A DNA stretch of 64,000 nt from Curtobacterium aurantiacum (GCF_018598555.1 NZ_JAHEWN010000006.1:1-64000); one strand, 5' to 3'; counted from the stretch's first letter, positions 42,611 through 54,192 are shown. The notes: a model not told the origin generated them from the sequence alone. A program made the numbers and translations.

Positions 42611-43280
42611 CGTCGGCCGCCAGCCGGTAGCCGGCCCCGCGGACGGTCTCGATCGCGGCACGACCGAAGGGACGGTCGAGCTTCCGGCGGAGGTGTCCGA
42701 CGTAGACCTCGACGATGTTCGGGTCCCCCTCGAAGTCGACGTCCCAGACGTTCTCGATCACGTCGCGCTTGGACCGGACCTGTCCCGGGTGCCGCGCGAG
42801 GTACTCGAGCACGGCGAACTCGCGGCTGGTCAGCTCCACGGGTGTGGCACCGCGGGCGACGGTCCGGGCAGCGGGGTCGACCACCAGGTCACCGAGCGTC
42901 AGCACGGTGGGGCGTTCGCGCGCCCCCCGGCGGACGAGGGCCCGGAGCCGCGCGACGAGCACCGGGTGCGAGAACGGCTTCGTGACGTAGTCGTCGGCAC
43001 CGGCGTCGAGCGCCTCGACCTGGTCCCACTCGCCGTCCTTCGCGGTCAGCATCAGGACGGGGGTCCAGTCGCCGTCCGCCCGGAGCTGCGCGCACACGGC
43101 CCAGCCGCTCAGGCCCGGCATCATGAGGTCGAGCACGATCGCGTCGTACCGGAACTCGCGTGCGTGCCACAGGCCGTCCACGCCGTCGTTCGCGACGTCG
43201 ACCGCCCATCCCTCGGCCTCGAGGCCGCGGCGCACCCCGTCGGCGAGCCGGACCTCGTCGTCGACCACCAGCACACGCAT
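42603..43280 (-). CDS. OmpR-family response regulator
   Basis: 225 aa. Receiver domain with the acceptor Asp in YDAIVLDLMMPGLSGW (about 51), a T in LMLTAKDG and a K in GADDYVTKPF; the C-terminal winged helix ends VRGAGYRLAADGG. First gene of the regulator-kinase pair. Confidence 0.94.
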   Translation of the reverse strand: MRVLVVDDEVRLADGVRRGLEAEGWAVDVANDGVDGLWHAREFRYDAIVLDLMMPGLSGWAVCAQLRADGDWTPVLMLTAKDGEWDQVEALDAGADDYVTKPFSHPVLVARLRALVRRGARERPTVLTLGDLVVDPAARTVARGATPVELTSREFAVLEYLARHPGQVRSKRDVIENVWDVDFEGDPNIVEVYVGHLRRKLDRPFGRAAIETVRGAGYRLAADGG

Positions 43281-43357
43281 GCGGTCGATCCTGCCGTGGT
43301 CCGCTGAAGCGGGGCTGAAGCGGCCCGTGCGCGCGGCTCGCGATGGTGACCGAGGGC

Positions 43358-43399
43358 GGCCTGGAGGCCCGTGGCGGCGCCGCCACGGGCCTCCAGGCC
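43358..43399. terminator. Perfect 42-bp palindrome, terminator-like
   Basis: Self-complementary over all 42 bases, centred at 43378/43379. Its central 32 bases (GGAGGCCCGTGGCGGC plus complement) are identical to 50391-50422. Lies beyond the stop of the 43446 gene. Confidence 0.75.
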
Positions 43400-43445
43400 G
43401 GCGGGTGGTGCGGACCAGGGCCGCCCAGCGGCTGCTCGGACCGAC

Positions 43446-43658
43446 TCAGGCCAGCAGCAGGATGCCCGCGACGACCGAGGCGACGGCGATGGCGAGCGCG
43501 ATGAGCAGGAGCACGAGGTGCACCGTGTAGAACGTCGTCGGCTTGCCGGCGGCGTCACGGGCACGGGAGTCCTTCGCGACGCGCTGGAAGAAGCGCGGCC
43601 AGGTGATGACGTTGAAGACGGCACCGAGGAACAGGACGACTGCGGCGAAGACGAGCAC
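43446..43658 (-). CDS. SCO4848-like small membrane protein
   Basis: 70 aa with two membrane segments (about 2-20 and 46-69) and the central motif WPRFFQRVAKDSRARDAAGKP, characteristic of an actinobacterial small membrane family (SCO4848-like). Monocistronic. Function unknown. Confidence 0.75.
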   Translation of the reverse strand: MLVFAAVVLFLGAVFNVITWPRFFQRVAKDSRARDAAGKPTTFYTVHLVLLLIALAIAVASVVAGILLLA

Positions 43659-43809
43659 GGTCCGATCCTAGACAACGGTTCTCCCGCGCGGCGCCCGGGC
43701 GGGTGGTGCTCGGCCGCCCCCAACGCGGCCGAGTCCCGACCCCGGCAGGCCACAGGATCTGTAGCACTTGCTACAGACTGTACACGGCCCGCTCCGAAGC
43801 GTCGAGCGT

Positions 43810-44736
43810 CTACACGGTCTCGAGTGCGGCCTCGGCGTCGGCGAGCACGGCACGCTCGGTGTCCGTCAGCGACGCGCGTGCGGTCCGGACCCCGTCGTTG
43901 ATCTCGACGATGCGGCGGCTGAGCCGGGTGGCGGGGTCGTCGGTCGGCGGGTAGGCGTTGTCCACCCCGACCCGGTCGTGCAGCGGTGCCAGCCGGGCCA
44001 ACGCGTCCTCCACCCGTCGGGTCCGGCGTCGACGGGAGATCCGGTGTCCGAAGACGAGCAGGAGCATGCCGGACGCGACACAGAGCACCGCGCCGGGCGT
44101 GGTGACGTCGTACGGCAGCGAGAGCGCGTGCGTGCGGTCGAGGTCGCCCGTGACGTGTGCGACGTCCATCACGACGACCACGACCATCCGGACGACCCCG
44201 AGCACGCCGCCGAGGACGAGGACCCACAGCCCCACCAGGTCGGTCGTCGTCCGGGCCTCGCGGAGTCGGAGCACGCAGATGAACCCCATCGCGCCGAGGG
44301 CCACCCCGAGGTAGACGGTCTGCGCGATCGAGTAGACGGTGGCCGCCGGGTGCGAGCCCGCGTCCAGCATGAACGTCGTCGTGGAGGCGGGCTTGTCGAG
44401 CACCGTGAACGCGACGACGACCACGACGACGACCACCGCGAACGACACCAGGACGGCGTTCCGGAGCCACGGCCGTGCGGCGCCGACCGCCTTCGCGACA
44501 CCCCACAGCAGCGTGCTCGTGCCGGCCACCATGAGGCAGTCGCTGATGAGGGTCACGACGTTGAACCCGCCGAGCCGAGGGTCGAGCCACCGGTACAGGG
44601 GGTCGACGTTCGTGACGATCGTCGCCGCGAAGAGCAGGAACGTGAACGCGAGCGTTCGGTCCTGCCCGCGCTGCATGACCAACAGCACGATCGTCCCGAC
44701 GATGAGCAGCACCGCCTGGACGACGGCGATGATCAC
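43810..44736 (-). CDS. Polytopic membrane protein, MAB_1171c/DUF6545-like
   Basis: 308 aa from GTG 44736 (GTGA overlap with the peptidase gene). About seven membrane segments in residues 1-235, then a cytoplasmic C-terminal helical domain (RRTRRVEDALARLAPLHDRVG... DTERAVLADAEAALETV). The order XRE, ImmA/IrrE-type peptidase and membrane protein with overlaps is typical of the MAB_1171c/DUF6545 group. Probably a membrane partner of the peptidase-regulator pair; ligand unknown. Confidence 0.7.
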   Translation of the reverse strand: MIIAVVQAVLLIVGTIVLLVMQRGQDRTLAFTFLLFAATIVTNVDPLYRWLDPRLGGFNVVTLISDCLMVAGTSTLLWGVAKAVGAARPWLRNAVLVSFAVVVVVVVVAFTVLDKPASTTTFMLDAGSHPAATVYSIAQTVYLGVALGAMGFICVLRLREARTTTDLVGLWVLVLGGVLGVVRMVVVVVMDVAHVTGDLDRTHALSLPYDVTTPGAVLCVASGMLLLVFGHRISRRRRTRRVEDALARLAPLHDRVGVDNAYPPTDDPATRLSRRIVEINDGVRTARASLTDTERAVLADAEAALETV

Positions 44737-45194
44737 CCGAAGACCCCGCGGAAGGCGCTCGGGCGGCCGCGGTGCTGACGGATCAGGGTGGCGAGCCGGT
44801 CGGCGAAGACCTCGGCCTCGTGCTCGTACGTGTTGGAGAACATCCCGCGAGCCAGCGCCCGTTCGACCTTGTACTCCGGCAGGTCGGGGATGACGTCGCG
44901 GATGTACGCACTCTGCGGGGCGTGCTCCTGGTGGCGGTGCAGCACGTGCCCGAGCTCGTGCCCGATGACGAACGAGCGGAAGGTCGGCGACGCCGTGGGC
45001 GAGATCATCACGAGGTGCGCGTGCGCGAGCGTCGCCACGAAGCCACAGACCGGCTCGGCGGCGAGGAACGCCTCTTCGCGCACCACGATCGGCTTGTCGA
45101 CGACCGCTGCCGCGGCGGCGACGGCCTGGTCGACGTCGGACCACCCCTCGGCGGCGCCACGGGCCCAGAACGCCTCGACGAACGACTCGGTCAC
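44733..45194 (-). CDS. ImmA/IrrE-type metallopeptidase
   Basis: 153 aa. Zinc motif HELGH (79-83) with downstream acidic residues, the short peptidase fold that in ICEBs1 ImmA or Deinococcus IrrE cleaves a partner repressor. Its start overlaps the XRE gene stop (ATGA), suggesting that it acts on that regulator. Confidence 0.85.
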   Translation of the reverse strand: MTESFVEAFWARGAAEGWSDVDQAVAAAAAVVDKPIVVREEAFLAAEPVCGFVATLAHAHLVMISPTASPTFRSFVIGHELGHVLHRHQEHAPQSAYIRDVIPDLPEYKVERALARGMFSNTYEHEAEVFADRLATLIRQHRGRPSAFRGVFG

Positions 45195-45631
45195 AGGACG
45201 CTCCCCCGCTGCGATTCCTCCTCGAGCACCTCGGCGATGCGCCGCAACGCGTCGGGTGAGAGCTCACCGGGGAAGGTCCGAGCCGCGAAGCCGCTCACGC
45301 GGGCGGAACGCAGGGACCGGACGAGGGCGAGCTGGGCTCCGATCCGCTCAGGCACCTCGCTGTCCTCGAGCAGGAAGCGTTCGTCGACCTCGAAGAACCC
45401 GGCCAGCAGACGCAGGAGCTCGGTGTCGCGGTTGCGCCGCCCGTCGCCGGACAGCATGTACGTCCACTTCGCCCGTGACAGGGAGCCACCGTGCGCCGCG
45501 ACGTACTCCTCGATCGAGGCGAACGGCACCGGGGCGCCGCGCTGGGACTCCTCGAAGTCGAGGAGCAGGTTGAGGCGGCGCGCGAGCTCGGCGGCGTCGA
45601 GCGCCCCGCCCTTCAGATCACCCGTGTCCAT
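45191..45631 (-). CDS. XRE-like regulator paired with ImmA/IrrE peptidase
   Basis: 146 aa from ATG 45631 (GGAGGAG upstream). N-terminal DNA-binding part: ELARRLNLLLDFE, IEEYVAAHGGSLSRAKWTYMLSG, ELLRLLAGFFEVDERFLLED. C-terminal helical region up to the peptidase overlap. First gene of a three-gene unit with peptidase and membrane protein. Confidence 0.8.
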   Translation of the reverse strand: MDTGDLKGGALDAAELARRLNLLLDFEESQRGAPVPFASIEEYVAAHGGSLSRAKWTYMLSGDGRRNRDTELLRLLAGFFEVDERFLLEDSEVPERIGAQLALVRSLRSARVSGFAARTFPGELSPDALRRIAEVLEEESQRGSVL

Positions 45632-45731
45632 CTCGGACTCCTCCCCAGCCGTGTCCGCGCGACCTGTGGGTCCGGCGCGTGGACGCCATGCTAGCGCGGG
45701 CGCCCGACACCGCGCCGCTACCCTCGTGGGC

Positions 45732-46382
45732 ATGCCCCGCCGCTTCCCCGCCACCGTCGCGGCGCGCATCGAGCACGAGATCGTGATCACGAAGTCCCGC
45801 TTCATCACCACCGTGGCACCGGTCTCCGGGGTCGAGGACGCCGACCGGGTGATCGCCGAGGTCCGCCGGCGGTACTGGGACGCCCGGCACAACTGCACGG
45901 CGATGGTCACGGGCGTGCTCGGCGACCAGGCCCGTTCCTCGGACGACGGGGAGCCCTCGGGCACGGCTGGCGTCCCGATGCTCGAGGTCCTGCGACGCCG
46001 CGAGCTGACCGACGTCGTCGCGGTCGTCACGCGGTACTTCGGCGGGGTCAAGCTCGGTGCCGGCGGCCTGGTCCGCGCCTACTCGACCTCGGTGTCCGAG
46101 GCGCTCGACACCGCGGTCCTGGTCCGTCGCGAGGCGCTCACGCAGGTGCGCTTCGACGTCGAGCACGCCGAGGCCGGTCGGCTCGACAACGTGCTGCGCG
46201 ACTGGGTACGGCACCACCACGCGACGCTCGGGCCGACCGAGTACGGGCGGGCGGCGACCTTCGAGGTGTGGGTCCCCCGGGACGCACTCGGTGTCCTCAC
46301 CGCCGACCTCGCAGCGGCATCGGCGGGAGCGCTCGAACCGGTCGTCGGCGAGGAACGGATCGTCGACGTCCCCGCGGACTGA
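45732..46382 (+). CDS. YigZ/IMPACT family protein
   Basis: 216 aa. ITKSRFITTVAPV, ARHNCTAMV, DDGEPSGTAGVPMLEVL and VVTRYFGGVKLGAGGLVRAYS are the UPF0029/YigZ N-terminal signature; a short C-terminal ferredoxin-like domain (about 140-210) follows. Members are linked to translation-associated functions, but no reaction is established. A TACCCT element lies just before the ATG, so the message may be leaderless. Confidence 0.88.
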   Translation: MPRRFPATVAARIEHEIVITKSRFITTVAPVSGVEDADRVIAEVRRRYWDARHNCTAMVTGVLGDQARSSDDGEPSGTAGVPMLEVLRRRELTDVVAVVTRYFGGVKLGAGGLVRAYSTSVSEALDTAVLVRREALTQVRFDVEHAEAGRLDNVLRDWVRHHHATLGPTEYGRAATFEVWVPRDALGVLTADLAAASAGALEPVVGEERIVDVPAD

Positions 46383-46445
46383 ATTCCGCGGTTCGACGCA
46401 CCTCGGGCGTGTCCCCGCGTCGACGATCGAAGACCCCCGGAACGC

Positions 46446-46480
46446 ACGAACGCCCCGACTCGATGAGCCGGGGCGTTCGT
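46446..46480 (-). terminator. Terminator of tRNA-Lys
   Basis: 12-bp stem acgaacgccccg (46446-46457) with cggggcgttcgt (46469-46480), 8 bases beyond the tRNA 3' end on the minus strand. Confidence 0.8.
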
Positions 46481-46487
46481 CCTGCGG

Positions 46488-46560
<73 letters not shown>

Positions 46561-46655
46561 ATGTTCCGGCTTCCGTGCCGCAACGGGAATCAACAATAGC
46601 ATGGGTTTCGCGCGCCCACGACCACTCGTGAGCGCACGACGCGAACAGGAGCACC

Positions 46656-47126
46656 ATGACCGACCGTCTCGTCCCCGGCGACACCGCCCCCGACTTCACG
46701 CTGCCCGACCAGGACGGCGTCGAACACTCCCTGGCTGCCCTGCGCGGCAAGAAGGTCATCGTGTACTTCTACCCGGCGGCGTCCACCCCGGGCTGCACCA
46801 CCGAGGCCTGCGACTTCCGCGACAACATGTCTTCGCTGCAGGCCGCCGGCTACGAGGTCCTCGGCGTCTCGAAGGACGAGCAGGCGAAGCTCAAGACGTT
46901 CCAGCACGAGCAGGCGCTGACGTTCCCGCTGCTGAGCGACCCCGACCTCGCCGTGCACGAGGCGTACGCGGCCTGGGGCGAGAAGAACAACTACGGCAAG
47001 ATCGTCACCGGCACGATCCGGTCCACGATCGTGGTCGACGAGGACGGCAGCGTGCAGCTGCCGCTCTACAACGTCAAGGCCACCGGGCACGTGGCCAGCC
47101 TGCGGAAGAAGCTCGGCCTGGTCTGA
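46656..47126 (+). CDS. bcp: Thioredoxin-dependent thiol peroxidase (peroxiredoxin Q/BCP)
   Basis: 156 aa. Peroxidatic Cys47 in ASTPGCTTEACDF with resolving Cys52, as in the atypical 2-Cys BCP class; GDTAPDFTLPDQDG is the N-terminal signature. Reduces peroxides with thioredoxin. The start has AGGAGCACC upstream. Monocistronic, ended by the hairpin at 47137. Confidence 0.95.
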   Translation: MTDRLVPGDTAPDFTLPDQDGVEHSLAALRGKKVIVYFYPAASTPGCTTEACDFRDNMSSLQAAGYEVLGVSKDEQAKLKTFQHEQALTFPLLSDPDLAVHEAYAAWGEKNNYGKIVTGTIRSTIVVDEDGSVQLPLYNVKATGHVASLRKKLGLV

Positions 47127-47136
47127 CGGCCGGCCA

Positions 47137-47189
47137 CGCACTGGAGGCCCGGTGCCGGTTCCGAGAACCGGCACCGGGCCTCCAGTGCG
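47137..47189. terminator. Bidirectional terminator between bcp and 47206 gene
   Basis: Perfect 25-bp stem (47137-47161 with 47165-47189) with a 3-base loop, between convergent genes. Its stem contains the GGAGGCCCG element shared with the palindromes at 43358 and 50391. Confidence 0.9.
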
Positions 47190-47205
47190 TAGCGGACCAG
47201 ACCGT

Positions 47206-47637
47206 CTACTCGACCGGGCGCGCGAGCGCGGCCGTCACCGACCGCGACAGCACCAGCGTGATGCCGAGCAGCGCCGGGATGAGCAGGAGCCAGCCGACGG
47301 CGGCGACCCGGAACACACCCTGGAACGCCCCGATCGCGATCGCACCCTGCAGGACCTGCCAGACGATGATGCCGGAGCGCACCCAGGAGCGTCCCTGCCA
47401 CAGCCCGTTCACCAGGGCGCCGAGCCAGAGCGCGGCGATGGCGACGAGCACGGTGAGCGCGATGCCGGAGGCGATGCTCGCGGCCGGCGCGACGAGCAGT
47501 TCGACGACCAGCACGACGGTCACGACCACCAGTGCGAGGAACTCGAGGCCGACCACTGCGAGCAGCCCCAGCATCGCCGGCGACCGGCGCACGGCGGGAG
47601 CGGAGGGATCGATGTCGTTCGGGGTGTCGTCGTGCAC
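47206..47637 (-). CDS. Small integral membrane protein
   Basis: 143 aa from GTG 47637 (GGAGGA 5 bases upstream). Acidic N-terminus HDDTPNDIDPSAP, then four membrane segments (about 20-40, 45-65, 72-92, 100-130). No family recognised. Confidence 0.7.
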   Translation of the reverse strand: MHDDTPNDIDPSAPAVRRSPAMLGLLAVVGLEFLALVVVTVVLVVELLVAPAASIASGIALTVLVAIAALWLGALVNGLWQGRSWVRSGIIVWQVLQGAIAIGAFQGVFRVAAVGWLLLIPALLGITLVLSRSVTAALARPVE

Positions 47638-47899
47638 AGTGATCCTCCAGCATCGGAACCCTTGATTTGGCCCTACCAGTATGGAACGATATTGGAGGTC
47701 GTTTGGACGGCACGATGTGGTGTGCGTCTCCCGTGGTTCATCGCTCCTCCCCCGAGCGTCGCGCGGGCGTCAGACTCGCTTCCAGCGGACTCCTCCCCAC
47801 AGTTGTCCCCTTTCATGCCGCATGCATGTACAGCGTTCCGATCCCCCGAACCACGGCCCCGGCCTGCCGTTCGAGCATCGACATCAAGGAGCACCACAC

Positions 47900-48148
47900 A
47901 TGGACTGGCGTGACAAGGCTGCCTGCCTCACCGCAGACCCCGAGCTCTTCTTCCCCGTCGGGAACACCGGGCCCGCCGTCGACCAGATCGAGAAGGCCAA
48001 GTCGGTCTGTGCGCGTTGCACGGTCACCGAGATGTGCCTGCAGTACGCCCTCGAGAACAACCAGGACTCCGGTGTCTGGGGTGGTCTCAGCGAGGACGAG
48101 CGTCGTGCGCTGAAGCGTCGCGCCGCCCGGGCTCGCCGCGCGTCCTGA
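47900..48148 (+). CDS. whiB1: WhiB-family Fe-S transcription factor, WhiB1 type
   Basis: 82 aa. Four cluster cysteines C9, C37, C40 and C46; the G-V/I-W-G-G turn is in DSGVWGGLSEDERRALKRR, followed by a basic DNA-binding tail. Sequence and its neighbour pdtaS match the Mycobacterium whiB1 locus. WhiB1 binds a [4Fe-4S] cluster and the housekeeping sigma factor and responds to nitric oxide in mycobacteria. ATG with AAGGAG upstream; 47638-47899 is the promoter region with no other gene seen. Confidence 0.93.
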   Translation: MDWRDKAACLTADPELFFPVGNTGPAVDQIEKAKSVCARCTVTEMCLQYALENNQDSGVWGGLSEDERRALKRRAARARRAS

Positions 48149-48166
48149 CCCCGGTCGTCTGACACC

Positions 48167-48204
48167 ACGACGCCCGCCGTCCCCTCGGGGATGGCGGGCG
48201 TCGT
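48167..48204 (+). terminator. Terminator of whiB1
   Basis: 12-bp stem acgacgcccgcc (48167-48178) with 48193-48204, plus an inner cccc/gggg stem, 18 bases past the whiB1 stop. Confidence 0.8.
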
Positions 48205-48233
48205 CGTGCGCGCGGCGGGTGGGGTGCGCAAAG

Positions 48234-48293
48234 CACCGGTGTTCACGCGTCGAACACCGGAACGCGGGTGTTCGACCGGCGAACACCGGTGTC
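48234..48293. repeat. Cluster of GAACACC/GGTGTTC elements
   Basis: CACCGGTGTTC (48234-48244), GAACACCGG (48252-48260), GGGTGTTCGACC (48266-48277) and GAACACCGGTGTC (48281-48293) occur within 60 bases in a convergent intergenic gap, in alternating orientation. Each pair can form small hairpins. Confidence 0.7.
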
Positions 48294-48313
48294 TTGCGAG
48301 CTCGGATCGGGCG

Positions 48314-49813
48314 TCAGGCGGGGGCGGTGAGCCAGCGGAACGGGATGGTGATCGTCACCTCGGTGCCGCTGCCCGTCAGGGTGTGCCAGTCGATGGTGCC
48401 GCCGAGCTCGCCCTGGATGAGCGTGCGGACGATCTGCGTGCCGAGACCCGATCCGACCTTGCCCTCCGGGAGCCCGACGCCGTTGTCGCGGACCTCGATC
48501 TCCAGGTGGTCGTCGAAGCGGCGGGCGACGATCTCGACCTCGCCGTCGCGGCCGTCCAACCCGTGCTCGACGGCGTTCGTGACGAGTTCGGTGAGTCCGA
48601 GGGCGAGGGGCGTCGCGGCCTCGGAGGGCAGCACGCCGAACTCGCCGGTCTTCTTCGGGTGCACGGTGGTGTTGTGCGACGCGGCGACCTCGGTCACGAG
48701 CTTCAGCACCGAGTCGAACACCTCGTCGAAGTCGACGGTCTGGCTCAGGCCACTCGACAGGGTGTCGTGCACGACGGCGATGGCGGCGACGCGGCGCATG
48801 GCGTTCTGCAGCGAGGTCCGCGCCTCGTCCGAGTGTGTGCGACGCGCCTGGATGCGGAGCAGGGACGCCACCGTCTGCAGGTTGTTCTTCACGCGGTGGT
48901 GGATCTCGCGGATCGTGGCGTCCTTGGTGATGAGCTCGCGCTCCTGGTGCCGCAGCTCGGACACGTCGCGGCAGAGCACGATCGCGCCGATGCGCTCACC
49001 GTGGTCGCGGAGCGGGATCGAGCGGAGCGACACCGTCACGCCCTTCGACTCGATGTCCGCGCGCCACGGTGCGCGACCCGTGACGACGAGCGGCAGGGAC
49101 TCGTCGACGTCGAGCTGGGCGCCGATGAGCTCGGTGGTGACCTCGGCGAGGGACTTCCGCTCGAGTTCCCCCTCGAAGCCCATCCGGTTGAACGCGCTCA
49201 GGCCGTTCGGGCTCGCGAACGTGACGATGCCGGCGGTGTCGAGGCGCAACAGGCCGTCACTGGCACGCGGCGCACCACGACGCGGGCCGGCCGGCGCACC
49301 GAGGTCGGGGAAGTCGCCCGTCGCGATCATGCCGAACAGGTCGTTCGCGCTCGCGGTGAAGTTGAGCTCCTGGCGGCTCGGCGTCCGCATCTCGTCCTGG
49401 TTGGAGTGCCGGGTGACGACGGCGATCGGGCGCTCGGTGGTCTCGGCGCTCTTCGCGCTCAGACGACGGAGCACCGGGATGGCCCGGACGCGGGTGGGGG
49501 TGTCCTCGTACCAGTCCGGCTCGGCGGAGTCGACGACCCGTGACCCGGCGAAGCTCTCGGTCACCTGGCCACGCCACTCCTCGCGGATCTCCTGCCCGAC
49601 GATGTCCCGGTAGAACAGCGTCGCCGCCGAGCTCGGCCGGGCGTGCGCGACGGCCACGAAGGAGCCGTCCTCGGCGGTCGGGACCCAGAGCACCATGTCG
49701 GCGAAGGACAGGTCGGCGAGGAGCTGCCAGTCCCCCACGAGCAGGTGGAGCCACTCCACGTCTGCTTCCGAGGAACGGCCTTGCGCGAGGACGAGGTCAC
49801 TGAGGGTCGACAC
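48314..49813 (-). CDS. pdtaS: PdtaS-type sensor histidine kinase
   Basis: 499 aa. N-terminal GAF-like domain beginning MSTLSDLVLAQG with VGDWQLLADLSFADMVLWVP, a PAS domain (about 195-300, LRLDTAGIVTFASPNGLSAFNRMG), then HisKA_2 with the phospho-His in REIHHRVKNNLQTVASLLRIQ, and an HATPase (ELVTNAVEHGLDG, DNGVGLPEGKVGSGLG). Soluble. It matches mycobacterial PdtaS, which with PdtaR forms an RNA-binding antitermination two-component system; pdtaR is not in this window. Confidence 0.93.
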   Translation of the reverse strand: MSTLSDLVLAQGRSSEADVEWLHLLVGDWQLLADLSFADMVLWVPTAEDGSFVAVAHARPSSAATLFYRDIVGQEIREEWRGQVTESFAGSRVVDSAEPDWYEDTPTRVRAIPVLRRLSAKSAETTERPIAVVTRHSNQDEMRTPSRQELNFTASANDLFGMIATGDFPDLGAPAGPRRGAPRASDGLLRLDTAGIVTFASPNGLSAFNRMGFEGELERKSLAEVTTELIGAQLDVDESLPLVVTGRAPWRADIESKGVTVSLRSIPLRDHGERIGAIVLCRDVSELRHQERELITKDATIREIHHRVKNNLQTVASLLRIQARRTHSDEARTSLQNAMRRVAAIAVVHDTLSSGLSQTVDFDEVFDSVLKLVTEVAASHNTTVHPKKTGEFGVLPSEAATPLALGLTELVTNAVEHGLDGRDGEVEIVARRFDDHLEIEVRDNGVGLPEGKVGSGLGTQIVRTLIQGELGGTIDWHTLTGSGTEVTITIPFRWLTAPA

Positions 49814-49930
49814 CCGATCAGTCTAGGTGCGCCGCATTGTGGAGAACATCGTGCTGTCCACAGGCCAAGGCCGTGTGTATTTCGCATGTTGCACGCCCCA
49901 TACGCTCGCTCCACGACGGAAGGGGCAGGT

Positions 49931-50371
49931 GTGGCAGAGCAGGCACGCCGGATCGAGGACGCGACGACGACGGTGCACCCACCGCCGCTCCGGATCGTCG
50001 AACCGGACCCGGACCCCGTCGTGGAGACCGGCCCTCCGGATCCGGCGACGACGGCACGAGCGCTCGGACTCTGCGTCGCCGAGGTGCTGACCGGCGCGCG
50101 GGAGGTCGACAGCATCGCCCGGTGGATCAGCGACGACGTGCAGCGGCACCTGCAGCAGCGGGCCGCGGTGGCCGCGCAGGCCCGGGGCTCCAGTCGGCGG
50201 GCCCGCGGGCGTCCGGTGCTGCGGGTCGGCAGCGTCCTCGTCTGCCGACCGGCAGCCGGCGTCGCCGAGGCGACGGTGGTCGTGCACACGCGCAGCCACG
50301 CGCGGGCGGTCGCGATGCGGCTCGAAGAGCGGCACGGACGCTGGCAGGCGACCGCGATCGGAGTCCTGTAA
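49931..50371 (+). CDS. Rv3235/DUF6459-like protein
   Basis: 146 aa from GTG 49931 (AAGGGG upstream). Disordered N-terminus rich in Pro/Asp, then ALGLCVAEVLTGAREVDSIARWISDDV, RPVLRVGSVLVCRPAAGVAEATVVVHTRSHARAVAMRLEE (two parts) and a final WQATAIGVL strand, matching the small Rv3235-like family that neighbours secA in actinobacteria. Role unknown. Confidence 0.75.
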   Translation: MAEQARRIEDATTTVHPPPLRIVEPDPDPVVETGPPDPATTARALGLCVAEVLTGAREVDSIARWISDDVQRHLQQRAAVAAQARGSSRRARGRPVLRVGSVLVCRPAAGVAEATVVVHTRSHARAVAMRLEERHGRWQATAIGVL

Positions 50372-50382
50372 GGCGGGTGGCG

Positions 50383-50430
50383 GACGGACAGGAGGCCCGT
50401 GGCGGCGCCGCCACGGGCCTCCCGTCCGTC
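50383..50430. terminator. Palindromic terminator after the Rv3235-like gene
   Basis: 48-base hairpin with a single mismatch. Its central 32 bases are identical to 43363-43394. It lies 12 bases past the stop codon. Confidence 0.8.
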
Positions 50431-50444
50431 GGCGGTCACGCTTG

Positions 50445-50495
50445 GTGAGCAGGAACGGTCGGGTCCCGACGTGGGACCCGACCATTCCTGCTCAC
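50445..50495. terminator. Terminator after secA
   Basis: 23-base arms (50445-50467 with 50473-50495) with one wobble pair, between convergent genes, 21 bases beyond the secA stop. Confidence 0.85.
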
Positions 50496-50515
50496 GGTGC
50501 GCTCGCGCGCGGACG

Positions 50516-53296
<2,781 letters not shown>

Positions 53297-53469
53297 GTGA
53301 ACTCCTTACGAGGTCGTCGCGCGCGACCTGCGCGCCCGATCGACCAGTCATGCTAGCAACCCGCGAACGCACGGCGCTGTGAGCGGCGCAGCCGTGGCGG
53401 ACACGGGTGTGCGCGGCCCGCGAACGGACCGCGCACACGGTGCGGAACCTGCGTTCCGCGTGGAGGGGA

Positions 53470-54192
53470 TCAGGCGATGGCAGCGGCCCGCTCGGCCTCG
53501 GCGTCGGCGTCTGCCTGCGCGGAGGCCTGCGCCTGGGCGCCGGACACCTCGTCGATGCCGATCACGCCGTAGTCCCAGCCCTTGCGCCGGTACACGACGC
53601 TCGGACGACGGGTCTCGGCGTCGACGAACAGGTAGAAGTCGTGCCCGACGAGCTCCATGTAGTACAGGGCGTCGTCCACCGTCATCGGTGCGGCCTCGAA
53701 GACCTTGTGCCGGATGACGACGGGGCTGTAGACCTCGTCCTCTTCCTCGGTGCCCTGCTCGTCGACGACCGGGACGGCCCCGGTCGCGACGTCCTCGATG
53801 AGCTTGCCGTCGGCGGGGACGACTCCCATGCCGTCGAAGGCGCTGCCTGCGGCCTCGGCGACGGAGGTGGGGCGGTGCCGGCCGTGGTGCACCTTGCGGC
53901 GGTCACGCGCCCGACGGAGGCGCTCCATGATCCGCGCGAAGGCGAGGTCGAAGGCGGCGTACTTGTCGGACGCCGCAGACTCGGCCCGCACGAGCGGCCC
54001 CGGCCCGATCAGTGTGAGCTCCACGCGGTCCTCGCCCTGGCTGCCGCTCGACTTCTCGTGGTGGCGGCTGATGCGCACCTCGAACGCGAGGGCGCGGTCG
54101 GCGAGCACGTCGATCTTCTCGGACTTCTGTTCGACGTAGGTGCGGAATCGGTCGGTGACCCCGACGTTCCGGCCCGTGATCGTCACGTCCAT
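53470..54192 (-). CDS. hpf: Long ribosome hibernation promoting factor
   Basis: 240 aa, long HPF: N-terminal S30AE domain (about 1-105, MDVTITGRNVGVTDRFRTYVEQK) and C-terminal dimerisation domain (about 160-225, SPVVIRHKVFEAAPMTVDDA, DALYYMELVGHDFYLFVDAET) joined by an acidic linker. Pairs 70S ribosomes into 100S dimers in stationary phase. Next to secA and comF as in other actinobacteria. 54193-54352 is a promoter gap with no gene. Confidence 0.94.
   Translation of the reverse strand: MDVTITGRNVGVTDRFRTYVEQKSEKIDVLADRALAFEVRISRHHEKSSGSQGEDRVELTLIGPGPLVRAESAASDKYAAFDLAFARIMERLRRARDRRKVHHGRHRPTSVAEAAGSAFDGMGVVPADGKLIEDVATGAVPVVDEQGTEEEDEVYSPVVIRHKVFEAAPMTVDDALYYMELVGHDFYLFVDAETRRPSVVYRRKGWDYGVIGIDEVSGAQAQASAQADADAEAERAAAIA

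Noticed and set aside
48251-48277. LexA/SOS box
   Set aside because: The half-sites CGAAC and GTTCG are there, but the spacing is much longer than the usual 4 bases and the site is downstream of both flanking genes.
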